From Aquabacterium sp. (GTDB lineage Bacteria; Pseudomonadota; Gammaproteobacteria; Burkholderiales; Burkholderiaceae_C): DNA of 7,643 nt. A program made the translations under genes and the position numbers. The stretch covers positions 1 to 7,643 of the forward strand of contig JAURXG010000520.1 in NCBI GenBank assembly GCA_030654555.1. Direction: 5' to 3'. The notes below the pieces were generated by a model that was given only the letters and a program-made list of their open reading frames with translations, did no database searches and had not been told where the DNA came from. This document shows, piece by piece, positions 1-5,103 of this stretch (the stretch's first letter is position 1; every line of letters begins with the position of its first letter).

Positions 1-968
1 AGGTGATACGGCTGTCCGGCTACACCGAAGACGAAAAGACCAGCATCGCCATGCGTTACCTGTTGCCCAAGCAGGTCAAGAACAACGGCGTGAAGGATTC
101 CGAGCTGGAAATTCAGGAGCAGGCGGTACGCGATATCGTGCGTTACTACACGCGCGAAGCCGGTGTGCGCTCGCTGGAGCGTGAACTCTCCAAGATTTGC
201 CGCAAGGTGGTCAAAGGCATCCAGCTCAAGAAGGTGACCGGCAAGGTGATCGTCACCGACGAGAACCTCAACGACTTCCTGGGCGTGCGCAAGTTCGACT
301 ACGGCCGTGCCGAGAAGAAGAACCAGGTCGGGCAGGTGGTGGGTCTGGCGTGGACCGAGGTCGGCGGTGATCTGCTGACCATCGAGGCGGCGGTGATGCC
401 CGGCAAGGGCAACATCATCCGCACCGGTTCGCTGGGCGACGTGATGAAGGAGTCGGTGGAGGCTGCCCGTTCGGTGATCCGCAGCCGCTCACGCCGCCTG
501 GGCGTCCGGGACGAGATGTTCGAGAAGCGGGACATCCACATCCACGTGCCCGACGGCGCCACGCCCAAGGACGGCCCCAGCGCGGGTGCCGCGATGGCCA
601 CCGCCTTCGTCTCGGCGCTGACCAACATCCCGGTGCGTGCCGACGTGGCCATGACCGGCGAGATCACCCTGCGGGGCGAGATCACCGCGATCGGCGGCCT
701 GAAGGAAAAGCTGTTGGCGGCGCACCGCGGTGGCATCAAGACGGTGTTGATCCCGGAAGAGAACGTCAAGGACCTGCAGGACATTCCCGAGAACGTGAAG
801 AACCATCTCGAGATCGTGCCGGTGCGCTGGATCGAGCGGGTGCTGGAGATCGCGCTCGAAGCGATGCCTGCGGCCCTGCCGGAAGACGAGCCGGTGCAGA
901 CCAAGGTCGAGCCGCCCAAGCCCGAAGTGGCCGGTGGGTCGGGCACGACCGACGCCTTGCCGCATTAA
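1..968 (+). CDS. lon: Lon ATP-dependent protease, C-terminal part (5' end outside window)
   Basis: This is the 3' part of a lon gene. The frame is open from the window edge (codons begin at base 3) and stops with TAA at 966-968. Lon is a cytoplasmic AAA+ serine protease that unfolds and degrades misfolded and regulatory proteins. The fragment aligns from about residue 487 of E. coli Lon. Fragment residues 1-105 are the AAA+ small domain, including the sensor-2 arginine in YYTREAGVR (residue 56). Residues 106-290 are the protease domain. The catalytic Ser is in KDGPSAG (residue 193) and the catalytic Lys in GGLKEK (residue 236), the same spacing as E. coli S679/K722, so the protease site is intact. 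After the usual end there is a Pro/Glu-rich tail of about 30 residues (EPVQTKVEPPKPEV region), longer than in E. coli. The GTG at base 3 is an internal codon, not the start. No convincing terminator follows; a tRNA promoter lies 19 bases downstream. Confidence 0.97.
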   Translation, partial: VIRLSGYTEDEKTSIAMRYLLPKQVKNNGVKDSELEIQEQAVRDIVRYYTREAGVRSLERELSKICRKVVKGIQLKKVTGKVIVTDENLNDFLGVRKFDYGRAEKKNQVGQVVGLAWTEVGGDLLTIEAAVMPGKGNIIRTGSLGDVMKESVEAARSVIRSRSRRLGVRDEMFEKRDIHIHVPDGATPKDGPSAGAAMATAFVSALTNIPVRADVAMTGEITLRGEITAIGGLKEKLLAAHRGGIKTVLIPEENVKDLQDIPENVKNHLEIVPVRWIERVLEIALEAMPAALPEDEPVQTKVEPPKPEVAGGSGTTDALPH

Positions 969-986
969 AAAAGTGCGCGCGGGGGC

Positions 987-1016
987 TTGCAAAGGCCGCC
1001 GCGCTGCATATAGAAT
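987..1016 (+). promoter_or_regulatory. Candidate sigma-70 promoter of tRNA-Gly
   Basis: A TTGCAA -35-like box (987-992) precedes TATAGAAT (1009-1016). Reading TAGAAT (1011-1016) as -10 gives an 18-base spacer; reading TATAGA (1009-1014) gives 16. The same ATAGAAT core occurs just ahead of tRNA-Pro, and TAGAAT ahead of tRNA-Arg, which supports its use as a tRNA promoter element. The start of transcription would fall near 1022-1024, giving a leader of about 57 bases. Confidence 0.7.
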
Positions 1017-1019
1017 GCT

Positions 1020-1066
1020 AGCTTCGCTGAATCGCAAAACGTTCTGTTTTCGGTGAAAGCGAAGCT
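1020..1066 (+). other. Leader hairpin before tRNA-Gly
   Basis: AGCTTCGCT (1020-1028) and AGCGAAGCT (1058-1066) are exact reverse complements. A second short inverted repeat lies inside, AAAAC (1036-1040) and GTTTT (1046-1050). Together they could form a nested stem in the pre-tRNA 5' leader, ending 14 bases before the mature tRNA. No known leader family is recognised. The structure is read from sequence; any role in processing or transcription is inference. Confidence 0.5.
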
Positions 1067-1080
1067 GGTTGAAAGACCAC

Positions 1081-1156
1081 GCGGGAGTAGCTCAGTTGGT
1101 AGAGCGCAACCTTGCCAAGGTTGAGGTCGCGAGTTCGAGACTCGTCTCCCGCTCCA
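1081..1156 (+). tRNA. tRNA-Gly (anticodon GCC)
   Basis: A complete cloverleaf is visible. The acceptor arms GCGGGAG (1081-1087) and CTCCCGC (1146-1152) pair fully, followed by discriminator T and encoded CCA (1154-1156). The anticodon stem CAACC/GGTTG encloses loop TTGCCAA, with anticodon GCC at 1114-1116 reading GGC/GGU codons. The T-arm carries GTTCGAG. CCA is encoded, so no addition is required. It is the first gene of a tRNA-Gly/tRNA-Cys pair directly downstream of lon. Confidence 0.97.
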
Positions 1157-1162
1157 AATTCG

Positions 1163-1190
1163 AAACGGGAAGCCACGGCTTCCCGTTTTT
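1163..1190 (+). terminator. Intrinsic terminator after tRNA-Gly
   Basis: AAACGGGAAGCC (1163-1174) and GGCTTCCCGTTT (1177-1188) form a perfect 12-bp hairpin with a tiny loop, followed by T residues to 1190. This is a classic rho-independent signal seven bases after the tRNA-Gly CCA. It lies between the two tRNA genes, so tRNA-Cys needs either read-through or its own promoter. Confidence 0.85.
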
Positions 1191-1231
1191 GTCAGAGCAG
1201 CACGAATGTGTTCTGGCAGACTGCACGGCAT

Positions 1232-1305
1232 GGCGCGATAGCAAAGCGGTTATGCAACGGATTGCAAATCCGTCTAGCCGGGTTCGACTCCCGGTCGCGC
1301 CTCCA
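1232..1305 (+). tRNA. tRNA-Cys (anticodon GCA)
   Basis: The acceptor arms GGCGCGA (1232-1238) and TCGCGCC (1295-1301) pair fully, then discriminator T and encoded CCA (1303-1305). The anticodon stem ACGGA/TCCGT encloses TTGCAAA, with GCA at 1264-1266. The T-loop GTTCGAC and the short extra arm are normal. The 74-base length is typical for bacterial tRNA-Cys. No clear -35/-10 pair is visible in the 41 bases between the preceding terminator and this gene. Confidence 0.96.
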
Positions 1306-1327
1306 GGACTGCTCCGCAGGCCCATTG

Positions 1328-1353
1328 AACGCCCCGCATCGTCGAGGCGTTTT
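1328..1353 (+). terminator. Possible (bidirectional) terminator hairpin after tRNA-Cys
   Basis: AACGCC (1328-1333) pairs with GGCGTT (1346-1351) around a 12-base loop and is followed by two more T residues (four-T run 1350-1353). It sits between tRNA-Cys and the convergent minus-strand genes ending at 1389. The loop is large and the T run short, so termination may be weak. Confidence 0.45.
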
Positions 1354-1388
1354 GCATGGTGCGCCCGCCGCGGTGTGGTCCTCTTCCG

Positions 1389-1604
1389 CTAGACGCTGCC
1401 CGCCCAGGGCAACAGCTCGTCGAGCGACGGTTCGTCGCGGCACAGGCCCGAGAACGACATCAGGTCGTTGGCCGCACGCAGGCCCTCCAGGAAGCGATCC
1501 GCCGAGACCGCGATCACGCTGGCGGCGCGATCCAGCCGCACCAGGAACAGCACCAGGCGTTCACCAGGCAGCAGTACGAGTTCGTTGCGCGCGTGCTCGA
1601 CCAT
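1389..1604 (-). CDS. Small hypothetical protein downstream of phaZ
   Basis: This minus-strand frame encodes 71 residues from the ATG at 1604 to TAG at 1389-1391. A longer version from TTG at 1661 (90 residues) is possible, but its start context looks no better. Codon third positions are overwhelmingly G or C, matching real genes here, which is the main argument that it is coding. The protein has a hydrophobic strand-rich N-terminal half (NELVLLPGERLVLFLVRL) and an acidic C-terminal end (RDEPSLDELLPW). No signal peptide, membrane helix or known motif is seen and I do not recognise the family. It starts about 105 bases after the phaZ stop on the same strand, so it may be transcribed with phaZ. 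No strong Shine-Dalgarno sequence precedes the ATG. Confidence 0.5.
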   Translation of the reverse strand: MVEHARNELVLLPGERLVLFLVRLDRAASVIAVSADRFLEGLRAANDLMSFSGLCRDEPSLDELLPWAGSV

Positions 1605-1710
1605 GTTGTGGTCATCGTCGTGCAAAGCCGGCGCGGTGCAGGCCCGAACAAAGCCACCCAAGGCCCGGCTGATCGATGCCGCCTATCGGGGCGGCGGTGC
1701 AGGTCGGACC

Positions 1711-2946
1711 TCAGTGGTAGCTCTGGATCATCTCGCGCACACGCGGGTAGATCTGCTGCTGCCAGCGCCGGCCACTGAACACGCCGTAATGGCCCACGCC
1801 CAGTTGCACATGGTGGGTCTTCATGTAGGGCCGGATCGACGGACACAGGTCGTGGGCGGCCACCGTCTGGCCGATCGAGCAGATGTCGTCGCGCTCGCCT
1901 TCCACGGTGAACAGCGCGGTGCGCCGGATCGCGGCGGGGTCGACGCGGCGGCCTTGGACCATCAGTTCGCCACGCGCCAGCGCGTAACGCTGGAAGACCT
2001 CGGCCACCGTCTCCAGGTAGAACTCGGCATGCAGGTCGTTGACGGCGAAGTACTCGTCGTAGAACTCGCAGGTGCGCTCGGCGGCCTCGTGCTCGCCGGT
2101 GGCCAGGTGCTCGAACAGGTTGGCAAAGGCCTTGGCGTGCCGCTGGGGGTTCATGCTCATGAAGGCCGTGAGTTGCAGGAAGCCCGGGTACACGCGCCGC
2201 CCGCCGCCGGGGTGGCGGGCGGGCACCCGGCTGATCAGGTTGCGCTCGAACCACTCGATCGGCTTGCCGGTGGCCAGCGCGTTGACCTGCGTGGGGTTGA
2301 CGCGGCAATCGATAGGACCCGCCATCAGCGTCATCGATCGCGGCTGAGCGGGATGGTCGTCGGCGGCCATCAGGGCCACCGCCGCCAGCGCCGGCACGCA
2401 GGGCTGGCACACCGCCAGCAGGTGCGTGTGCGGCCCCAGCACGGCCAGGAAGTCGATCAGGTGCTGCACGTACTCGTCCAGACCGAAGCGGCCATGCTGC
2501 AGCGGCACGTCGCGCGCGTTGTGCCAGTCGGTGATGTAGACATCGTGATCGGCCAGCATGGTGCGCACCGTGTCGAGCAGCAAGGTGGCGAAGTGCCCCG
2601 ACAGCGGCGCCACGATCAACACCCGAGGGCGTGGTGGCTCGTGGGCCGCCGGCAGGTCGGCGCGCTCGAAGCGCACCAGGCTGCCGAACGGTGTGCGGTG
2701 CACCACCTGCTCTTCGACCGGCACCACGTCGTCACCCACATGCACCGAGGTGATGCCCCATGCGGGCCGTTGGTGCGTGAGGCGCAGGCGCGAGAACACG
2801 TCCCAGGCGGCGCCCAGCGGCTGCAGCAGCGGCTGCCAGGCCGAGCCCGCGGGCAAGGCCTGGGTCAGCCAGCCGGCGGCGGTGCGCGCGGCCGTCTGCA
2901 GCGGGCCGAGCAGGTCGACTTGGGTTTGGTAGGCGTGATAGAGCAT
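1711..2946 (-). CDS. phaZ: Intracellular polyhydroxybutyrate depolymerase (PhaZ1 type)
   Basis: The 411-residue product matches intracellular PHB depolymerase PhaZ1 of Ralstonia/Cupriavidus along its whole length. It hydrolyses stored amorphous PHB at the granule surface, releasing hydroxybutyrate units when carbon is short. Family landmarks are present: APLSGHFATLL near residue 113; the nucleophile motif AVCQPCVP with the catalytic Cys at residue 180 (these enzymes use Cys, not Ser); TMAG-like PIDCRVNPT near 211; RRVYPGFLQ near 250; the catalytic Asp in EGERDDI (353/354); and the catalytic His in GVGHYGVFSGRRW (386). The start at 2946 (MLYHAYQT) was chosen because homologues begin MLY; an in-frame ATG at 2982 has a slightly better upstream purine context and would add 12 residues, while the frame upstream of that looks non-homologous. 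The gene is divergent from the GST gene and upstream of the small hypothetical gene. No signal peptide is seen, consistent with an intracellular enzyme. Confidence 0.95.
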   Translation of the reverse strand: MLYHAYQTQVDLLGPLQTAARTAAGWLTQALPAGSAWQPLLQPLGAAWDVFSRLRLTHQRPAWGITSVHVGDDVVPVEEQVVHRTPFGSLVRFERADLPAAHEPPRPRVLIVAPLSGHFATLLLDTVRTMLADHDVYITDWHNARDVPLQHGRFGLDEYVQHLIDFLAVLGPHTHLLAVCQPCVPALAAVALMAADDHPAQPRSMTLMAGPIDCRVNPTQVNALATGKPIEWFERNLISRVPARHPGGGRRVYPGFLQLTAFMSMNPQRHAKAFANLFEHLATGEHEAAERTCEFYDEYFAVNDLHAEFYLETVAEVFQRYALARGELMVQGRRVDPAAIRRTALFTVEGERDDICSIGQTVAAHDLCPSIRPYMKTHHVQLGVGHYGVFSGRRWQQQIYPRVREMIQSYH

Positions 2947-2986
2947 CGGCAGGATGCCGGGGCCGTGGATGGCCGGCGACATGCGC

Positions 2987-2998
2987 TGCCTGCAGGCA
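2987..2998. repeat. 12-bp palindrome in phaZ-GST divergent region
   Basis: TGCCTGCAGGCA is a perfect 12-bp palindrome 41 bases upstream of the chosen phaZ start, with a further TGCAGGC copy at 3002-3008. It could be a binding site of a dimeric regulator. The spacing does not match the CTGC-N3/4-GCAG form reported for some PhaR proteins, so no regulator is assigned. Confidence 0.3.
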
Positions 2999-3030
2999 AG
3001 TTGCAGGCCACGTCGGCCATCGGCAGCGGC

Positions 3031-3046
3031 TGGCACAGCGCTTGCG
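3031..3046 (+). promoter_or_regulatory. Candidate sigma-54 (-24/-12) promoter of the GST gene
   Basis: TGGCAC (3031-3036), five bases, then TTGC (3042-3045) reproduces the sigma-54 consensus TGGCAC-N5-TTGC, with the diagnostic GG and GC dinucleotides exactly ten bases apart. The predicted transcription start is near 3057, leaving a leader of about 17 bases that contains the GGAGA ribosome site at 3064-3068. The position in a divergent intergenic region at the right distance from a start codon favours a real promoter. No bound activator site was identified. Confidence 0.5.
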
Positions 3047-3073
3047 GGCTGGCGGCATCCGCCGGAGAACCCC

Positions 3074-3730
3074 ATGCCCAAGACCACCCTCACGATCAGC
3101 AGCAAGAACTACTCGTCCTGGTCCTTGCGCGGTTGGCTGCTGGCGCGTTTCGCCGGGCTGGAGTTCGAGGAGGTGATGGTCGACCCCGACGACGTCGACG
3201 CACGCGCCGAGATGCTGCTGCTGGCGCCGTCGATCCTGGTGCCCTGCCTGCGCCACCAAGGCATCAAGGTGTGGGACACCCTGGCCATCGCCGAGTACCT
3301 GGCCGAGATCCGGCCCAAGGCCGGCTTGCTGCCCCATGATCGCGCCGCGCGGGCCCATTGCCGCGCGATCTGCGGCGAGATGCATTCGGGTTTCGTCTCG
3401 TTGCGTTCGGCGCTGCCGATGAACCTCAAGGGGCACTACCCCGGCTACAAGGTGTGGAGCCGCGCGCAGGGCGACATCCAGCGGGTGCTGGCCATCTGGC
3501 AGCAGTGCCTGGCCACCTATGGCGGGCCCTACCTCTTCGGCGAGCGGTCGATGGCCGATGCGATGTACGCGCCAGTGGTCACCCGCCTGCACACCTACGA
3601 CGTGGCGGTGCCCGATGCCGCCAGCCAGGCCTGGTGCGCGCGCATCCTGGCGATGCCCGAGATGCAGGCGTGGACCGCGGCCGCGCTGCTGGAGCCCGAG
3701 GCCATCGACGAGCTCGAGATGGAGTTCTAG
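3074..3730 (+). CDS. Glutathione S-transferase family protein
   Basis: This encodes a 218-residue cytosolic protein with the two-domain GST layout. The N-terminal thioredoxin-like domain (about 1-85) begins with ISSKNYSSWSLRGWL; the Ser residues at 14-17 are in the place of the glutathione-activating residue of Ser-type GSTs. It has the VPCL cis-proline segment (Pro57) and the glutathione-contacting VWDTLAIAEYLAE segment (68-78). The helical C-terminal domain contains the typical YLFGERSMADAMYAPVVTRLHTY stretch near 153-175. The family conjugates or reduces substrates with glutathione; the substrate here is unknown. Start 3074 is supported by GGAGA five bases upstream and by homologues starting near the NYSSWS motif; the frame is open upstream to 2954 but that part looks non-coding. 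Thr69 replaces the Ser usual in many relatives. The gene is divergent from phaZ and has a sigma-54-like promoter. Confidence 0.9.
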   Translation: MPKTTLTISSKNYSSWSLRGWLLARFAGLEFEEVMVDPDDVDARAEMLLLAPSILVPCLRHQGIKVWDTLAIAEYLAEIRPKAGLLPHDRAARAHCRAICGEMHSGFVSLRSALPMNLKGHYPGYKVWSRAQGDIQRVLAIWQQCLATYGGPYLFGERSMADAMYAPVVTRLHTYDVAVPDAASQAWCARILAMPEMQAWTAAALLEPEAIDELEMEF

Positions 3731-3760
3731 GCGCCTCAGGGTCGTGGCGCGCACCGCGCC
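3731..3760 (+). other. Overlapping hairpins after the GST gene
   Basis: GGCGCG (3746-3751) and CGCGCC (3755-3760) form a perfect 6-bp stem with a 3-base loop. GCGCC (3731-3735) can alternatively pair with GGCGC (3746-3750), so the two stems exclude each other. No T run follows. It may be a weak terminator for the GST gene or simply GC-rich sequence. The adjacent TATCAT (3761-3766) resembles a -10 box for rraA, but no -35 box is visible at the proper distance. Confidence 0.3.
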
Positions 3761-3810
3761 TATCATCCGGCCAGCATGCGATGGGCATGTGGCTTGCGGA
3801 CTGCGTTGCC

Positions 3811-4308
3811 ATGACTCTGATTCCAACCTGCGACCTGTGCGACGCCCACAAGGGCGACACCAGCGGTGCGTTCCGGGTATTGCCGCCGGTGTTCCACGCC
3901 TACGGTGGCCGCGCGGCGTTTGCCGGGCCGGTGGCCACCGTGAAGTGCCACGAAGACAACACCTCGGTGAAGGCGGCGGTCGAGTCACCCGGCCTGGGCC
4001 GGGTGCTGGTGGTCGACGGCGGTGGTTCGCTGCGGCATGCGCTGGTCGGCGGCAACCTGGCCGCTGCGGCCGCGCGCAACGGCTGGGCGGGCCTGGTGGT
4101 CGATGGCTGCGTGCGCGACGTGGCCGAACTGGCGGTGGCCGACATCGGCATCCGCGCGCTGGCGCTGATGCCCCTGCCCACCGAGCGCCGCCACGCCGGC
4201 CTGGTGGACGTGCCGGTGAAGGTGCAGGGCGTGACGGTGCGCCCGGGCGACTGGCTGGTGGCCGATGCCGACGGCATGGTGGTGATGGCCTCGGCGCCCG
4301 CGGCATGA
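3811..4308 (+). CDS. rraA: RraA family protein / putative 4-hydroxy-4-methyl-2-oxoglutarate aldolase
   Basis: The 165-residue product matches the RraA/HMG-aldolase family (E. coli RraA has 161). E. coli RraA inhibits RNase E; relatives with a complete metal and substrate motif cleave 4-hydroxy-4-methyl-2-oxoglutarate or decarboxylate oxaloacetate. Shared landmarks are TCDLCDAHKGD, GGRAAFAGPVATVKCHEDN (32-50), GRVLVVDGGGSLRHAL (63-78) and VKVQGVTVRPGDWLVADADG. The aldolase signature G-X20-R-D-X2-E is complete here: Gly81, Arg102, Asp103, Glu106. E. coli RraA has Gln instead of this Asp, so this protein may be an active aldolase. The start at 3811 follows homologue length; in-frame ATGs at 3781 and 3787 would add 10 or 8 residues, and none has a good Shine-Dalgarno sequence. 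The last bases overlap the next start (ATGA at 4305-4308), implying coupled translation. Confidence 0.9.
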   Translation: MTLIPTCDLCDAHKGDTSGAFRVLPPVFHAYGGRAAFAGPVATVKCHEDNTSVKAAVESPGLGRVLVVDGGGSLRHALVGGNLAAAAARNGWAGLVVDGCVRDVAELAVADIGIRALALMPLPTERRHAGLVDVPVKVQGVTVRPGDWLVADADGMVVMASAPAA

Positions 4309-4790
4309 CGGGCCAGCCCGCGGACGCCCTGGCCAGGGTGGCGGCCAGCTGCCGCAAGCGCGTGACGCAGCGTGCGCTGCTGGCGGCGGGCGTGGCCATG
4401 GTGCCGCTGCCCGGCATCGACTGGGTCACCGACGTGGGCGTGCTGGTCAAGCTGCTGCCGGAGATCAGCGCGGCCTTCGGGCTGAGCGCCGAACAGGTCG
4501 AGCGCCTGGCACCCGACCGCCGGGTGGTGGTCTACAAGGCGATGTCGGCCGGCGGCAGCATGGTGCTGGGCCGGGTGGTCACGCGCAAGCTGGTGCTGGC
4601 GCTGCTGAAGGCCGTGGGCGTGCGCCTGACCACCCAGCAGGCCGCCAAATACCTGCCGGTGGCGGGGCAGGTGGTGTCGGCGGCGCTGACCTTCTCGGCG
4701 CTGAAATACGTGTGCGAGCAGCACATCCGCCAGTGCGAGGCGGTGGCCCGCCAACTGGCCTTGCCGGCACCGGTCGAGGCCGCGGGATAG
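4305..4790 (+). CDS. Small membrane-type protein, DUF697/EcsC-like hypothetical
   Basis: This encodes 161 residues starting at the ATG overlapping the rraA stop. Hydrophobic stretches lie at about 24-45 (ALLAAGVAMVPLPGIDWVTD), 84-105 and 116-137 (YLPVAGQVVSAALTFSAL). The PLPGIDWVTDVGVLVKLLPEI motif and the glycine-rich hydrophobic helices resemble DUF697-like domains, which occur in membrane-associated and GTPase-linked proteins; the biochemical role is unknown. The C-terminal part is soluble with Cys137 and Cys144. The overlap with rraA indicates an operon and probable translational coupling. The TAG stop at 4788-4790 is also the first half of the -10 box of the following tRNA. The family assignment is by eye and moderate; that it is a real gene is well supported by codon use and the overlap. 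Confidence 0.8.
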   Translation: MTGQPADALARVAASCRKRVTQRALLAAGVAMVPLPGIDWVTDVGVLVKLLPEISAAFGLSAEQVERLAPDRRVVVYKAMSAGGSMVLGRVVTRKLVLALLKAVGVRLTTQQAAKYLPVAGQVVSAALTFSALKYVCEQHIRQCEAVARQLALPAPVEAAG

Positions 4791-4793
4791 AAT
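4788..4793 (+). promoter_or_regulatory. -10 box of tRNA-Pro promoter
   Basis: TAGAAT sits eleven bases ahead of the tRNA 5' end, in an ATAGAAT context identical to that before tRNA-Gly. Its first three bases are the stop codon of the preceding gene. A TTGCCG at 4761-4766 is too far (21-base spacer) to be a good -35 box, so only the -10 element is called. Confidence 0.55.
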
Positions 4794-4803
4794 CTGCCGT
4801 TTT

Positions 4804-4880
4804 CGGGGTGTAGCGCAGCCTGGTAGCGCATCTGCTTTGGGAGCAGAGGGTCGCACGTTCGAATCGTGTCACCCCGACCA
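4804..4880 (+). tRNA. tRNA-Pro (anticodon TGG)
   Basis: The acceptor arms CGGGGTG (4804-4810) and CACCCCG (4870-4876) pair fully, with discriminator A and encoded CCA (4878-4880). The C1-G72 pair is typical of bacterial tRNA-Pro. The anticodon stem TCTGC/GCAGA encloses TTTGGGA, with TGG at 4838-4840, the wobble-U reader of CCN codons. The T-loop is GTTCGAA. It is 77 bases long. Confidence 0.97.
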
Positions 4881-4887
4881 AGAACCC

Positions 4888-4924
4888 AACGACGAAGGCC
4901 GTGCATTGCACGGCCTTCGTCGTT
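4888..4924. terminator. Perfect palindromic terminator between convergent tRNAs
   Basis: An 18-base arm (4888-4905) and its exact reverse complement (4907-4924) are separated by a single base, predicting a very stable hairpin with core GACGAAGGCCGTGC. It begins seven bases after the tRNA-Pro CCA and lies between convergent tRNA-Pro and tRNA-Arg. The T run is short (TTCT), so it may act as a structural or bidirectional stop. A second, imperfect stem (GGTGGTCG 4941-4948 with CGGCCACC 4956-4963) lies nearer tRNA-Arg. Confidence 0.75.
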
Positions 4925-4986
4925 CTGGAGCGGAAGATCAGGTGGTCGGCGCGATCGGCCACCAGATGGGCGCGGCGGGCATTCCA

Positions 4987-5063
4987 TGGTCTGGCCGGCG
5001 GGGATCGAACCCACAACCCCCAGCTTAGAAGGCTGGTGCTCTATCCAGTTGAGCTACGGCCAG
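4987..5063 (-). tRNA. tRNA-Arg (anticodon TCT)
   Basis: Read on the minus strand, the acceptor arms CTGGCCG (5063-5057) and CGGCCAG (4997-4991) pair, with discriminator A (4990) and encoded CCA (4989-4987). The anticodon stem CCAGC/GCTGG encloses CTTCTAA, with TCT at 5029-5027, reading AGA and AGG. The T-loop is GTTCGATC. The first pair is C-G rather than the more common G-C. It is 77 bases long and convergent with tRNA-Pro. Confidence 0.97.
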
Positions 5064-5072
5064 AAGGGCTCG

Positions 5073-5078
5073 ATTCTA
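5073..5078 (-). promoter_or_regulatory. -10 box of tRNA-Arg promoter
   Basis: TAGAAT on the minus strand lies ten bases ahead of the tRNA-Arg 5' end, the same hexamer and nearly the same spacing as for tRNA-Pro. No -35 box is recognisable in the GC-rich sequence upstream. Confidence 0.5.
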
Positions 5079-5103
5079 GGAGGCCGCGGTGCGGCCGCCT
5101 CGC

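Noticed and set aside
975..1004. GCGCG/CGCGC hairpin as lon terminator
   Set aside because: Stem is short with a large loop and no T run, and it overlaps the tRNA-Gly promoter; GC-rich pairing by chance is likely.
1468..3339. 623-residue plus-strand open frame antisense to phaZ
   Set aside because: It mirrors the phaZ codons in a high-GC genome, is rich in His, Arg, Gly and Gln, and crosses the intergenic region and GST start. phaZ on the other strand has clear homology and catalytic residues.
3358..3810. Upstream extension of the rraA frame into the GST gene
   Set aside because: It overlaps the GST gene out of frame and does not resemble RraA; the homologous part begins near 3811.
2732..4450. 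572-residue minus-strand open frame opposite GST and rraA
   Set aside because: Arg/Pro/Ala-rich low-complexity translation typical of a GC-rich shadow; both plus-strand genes beneath it are well supported.
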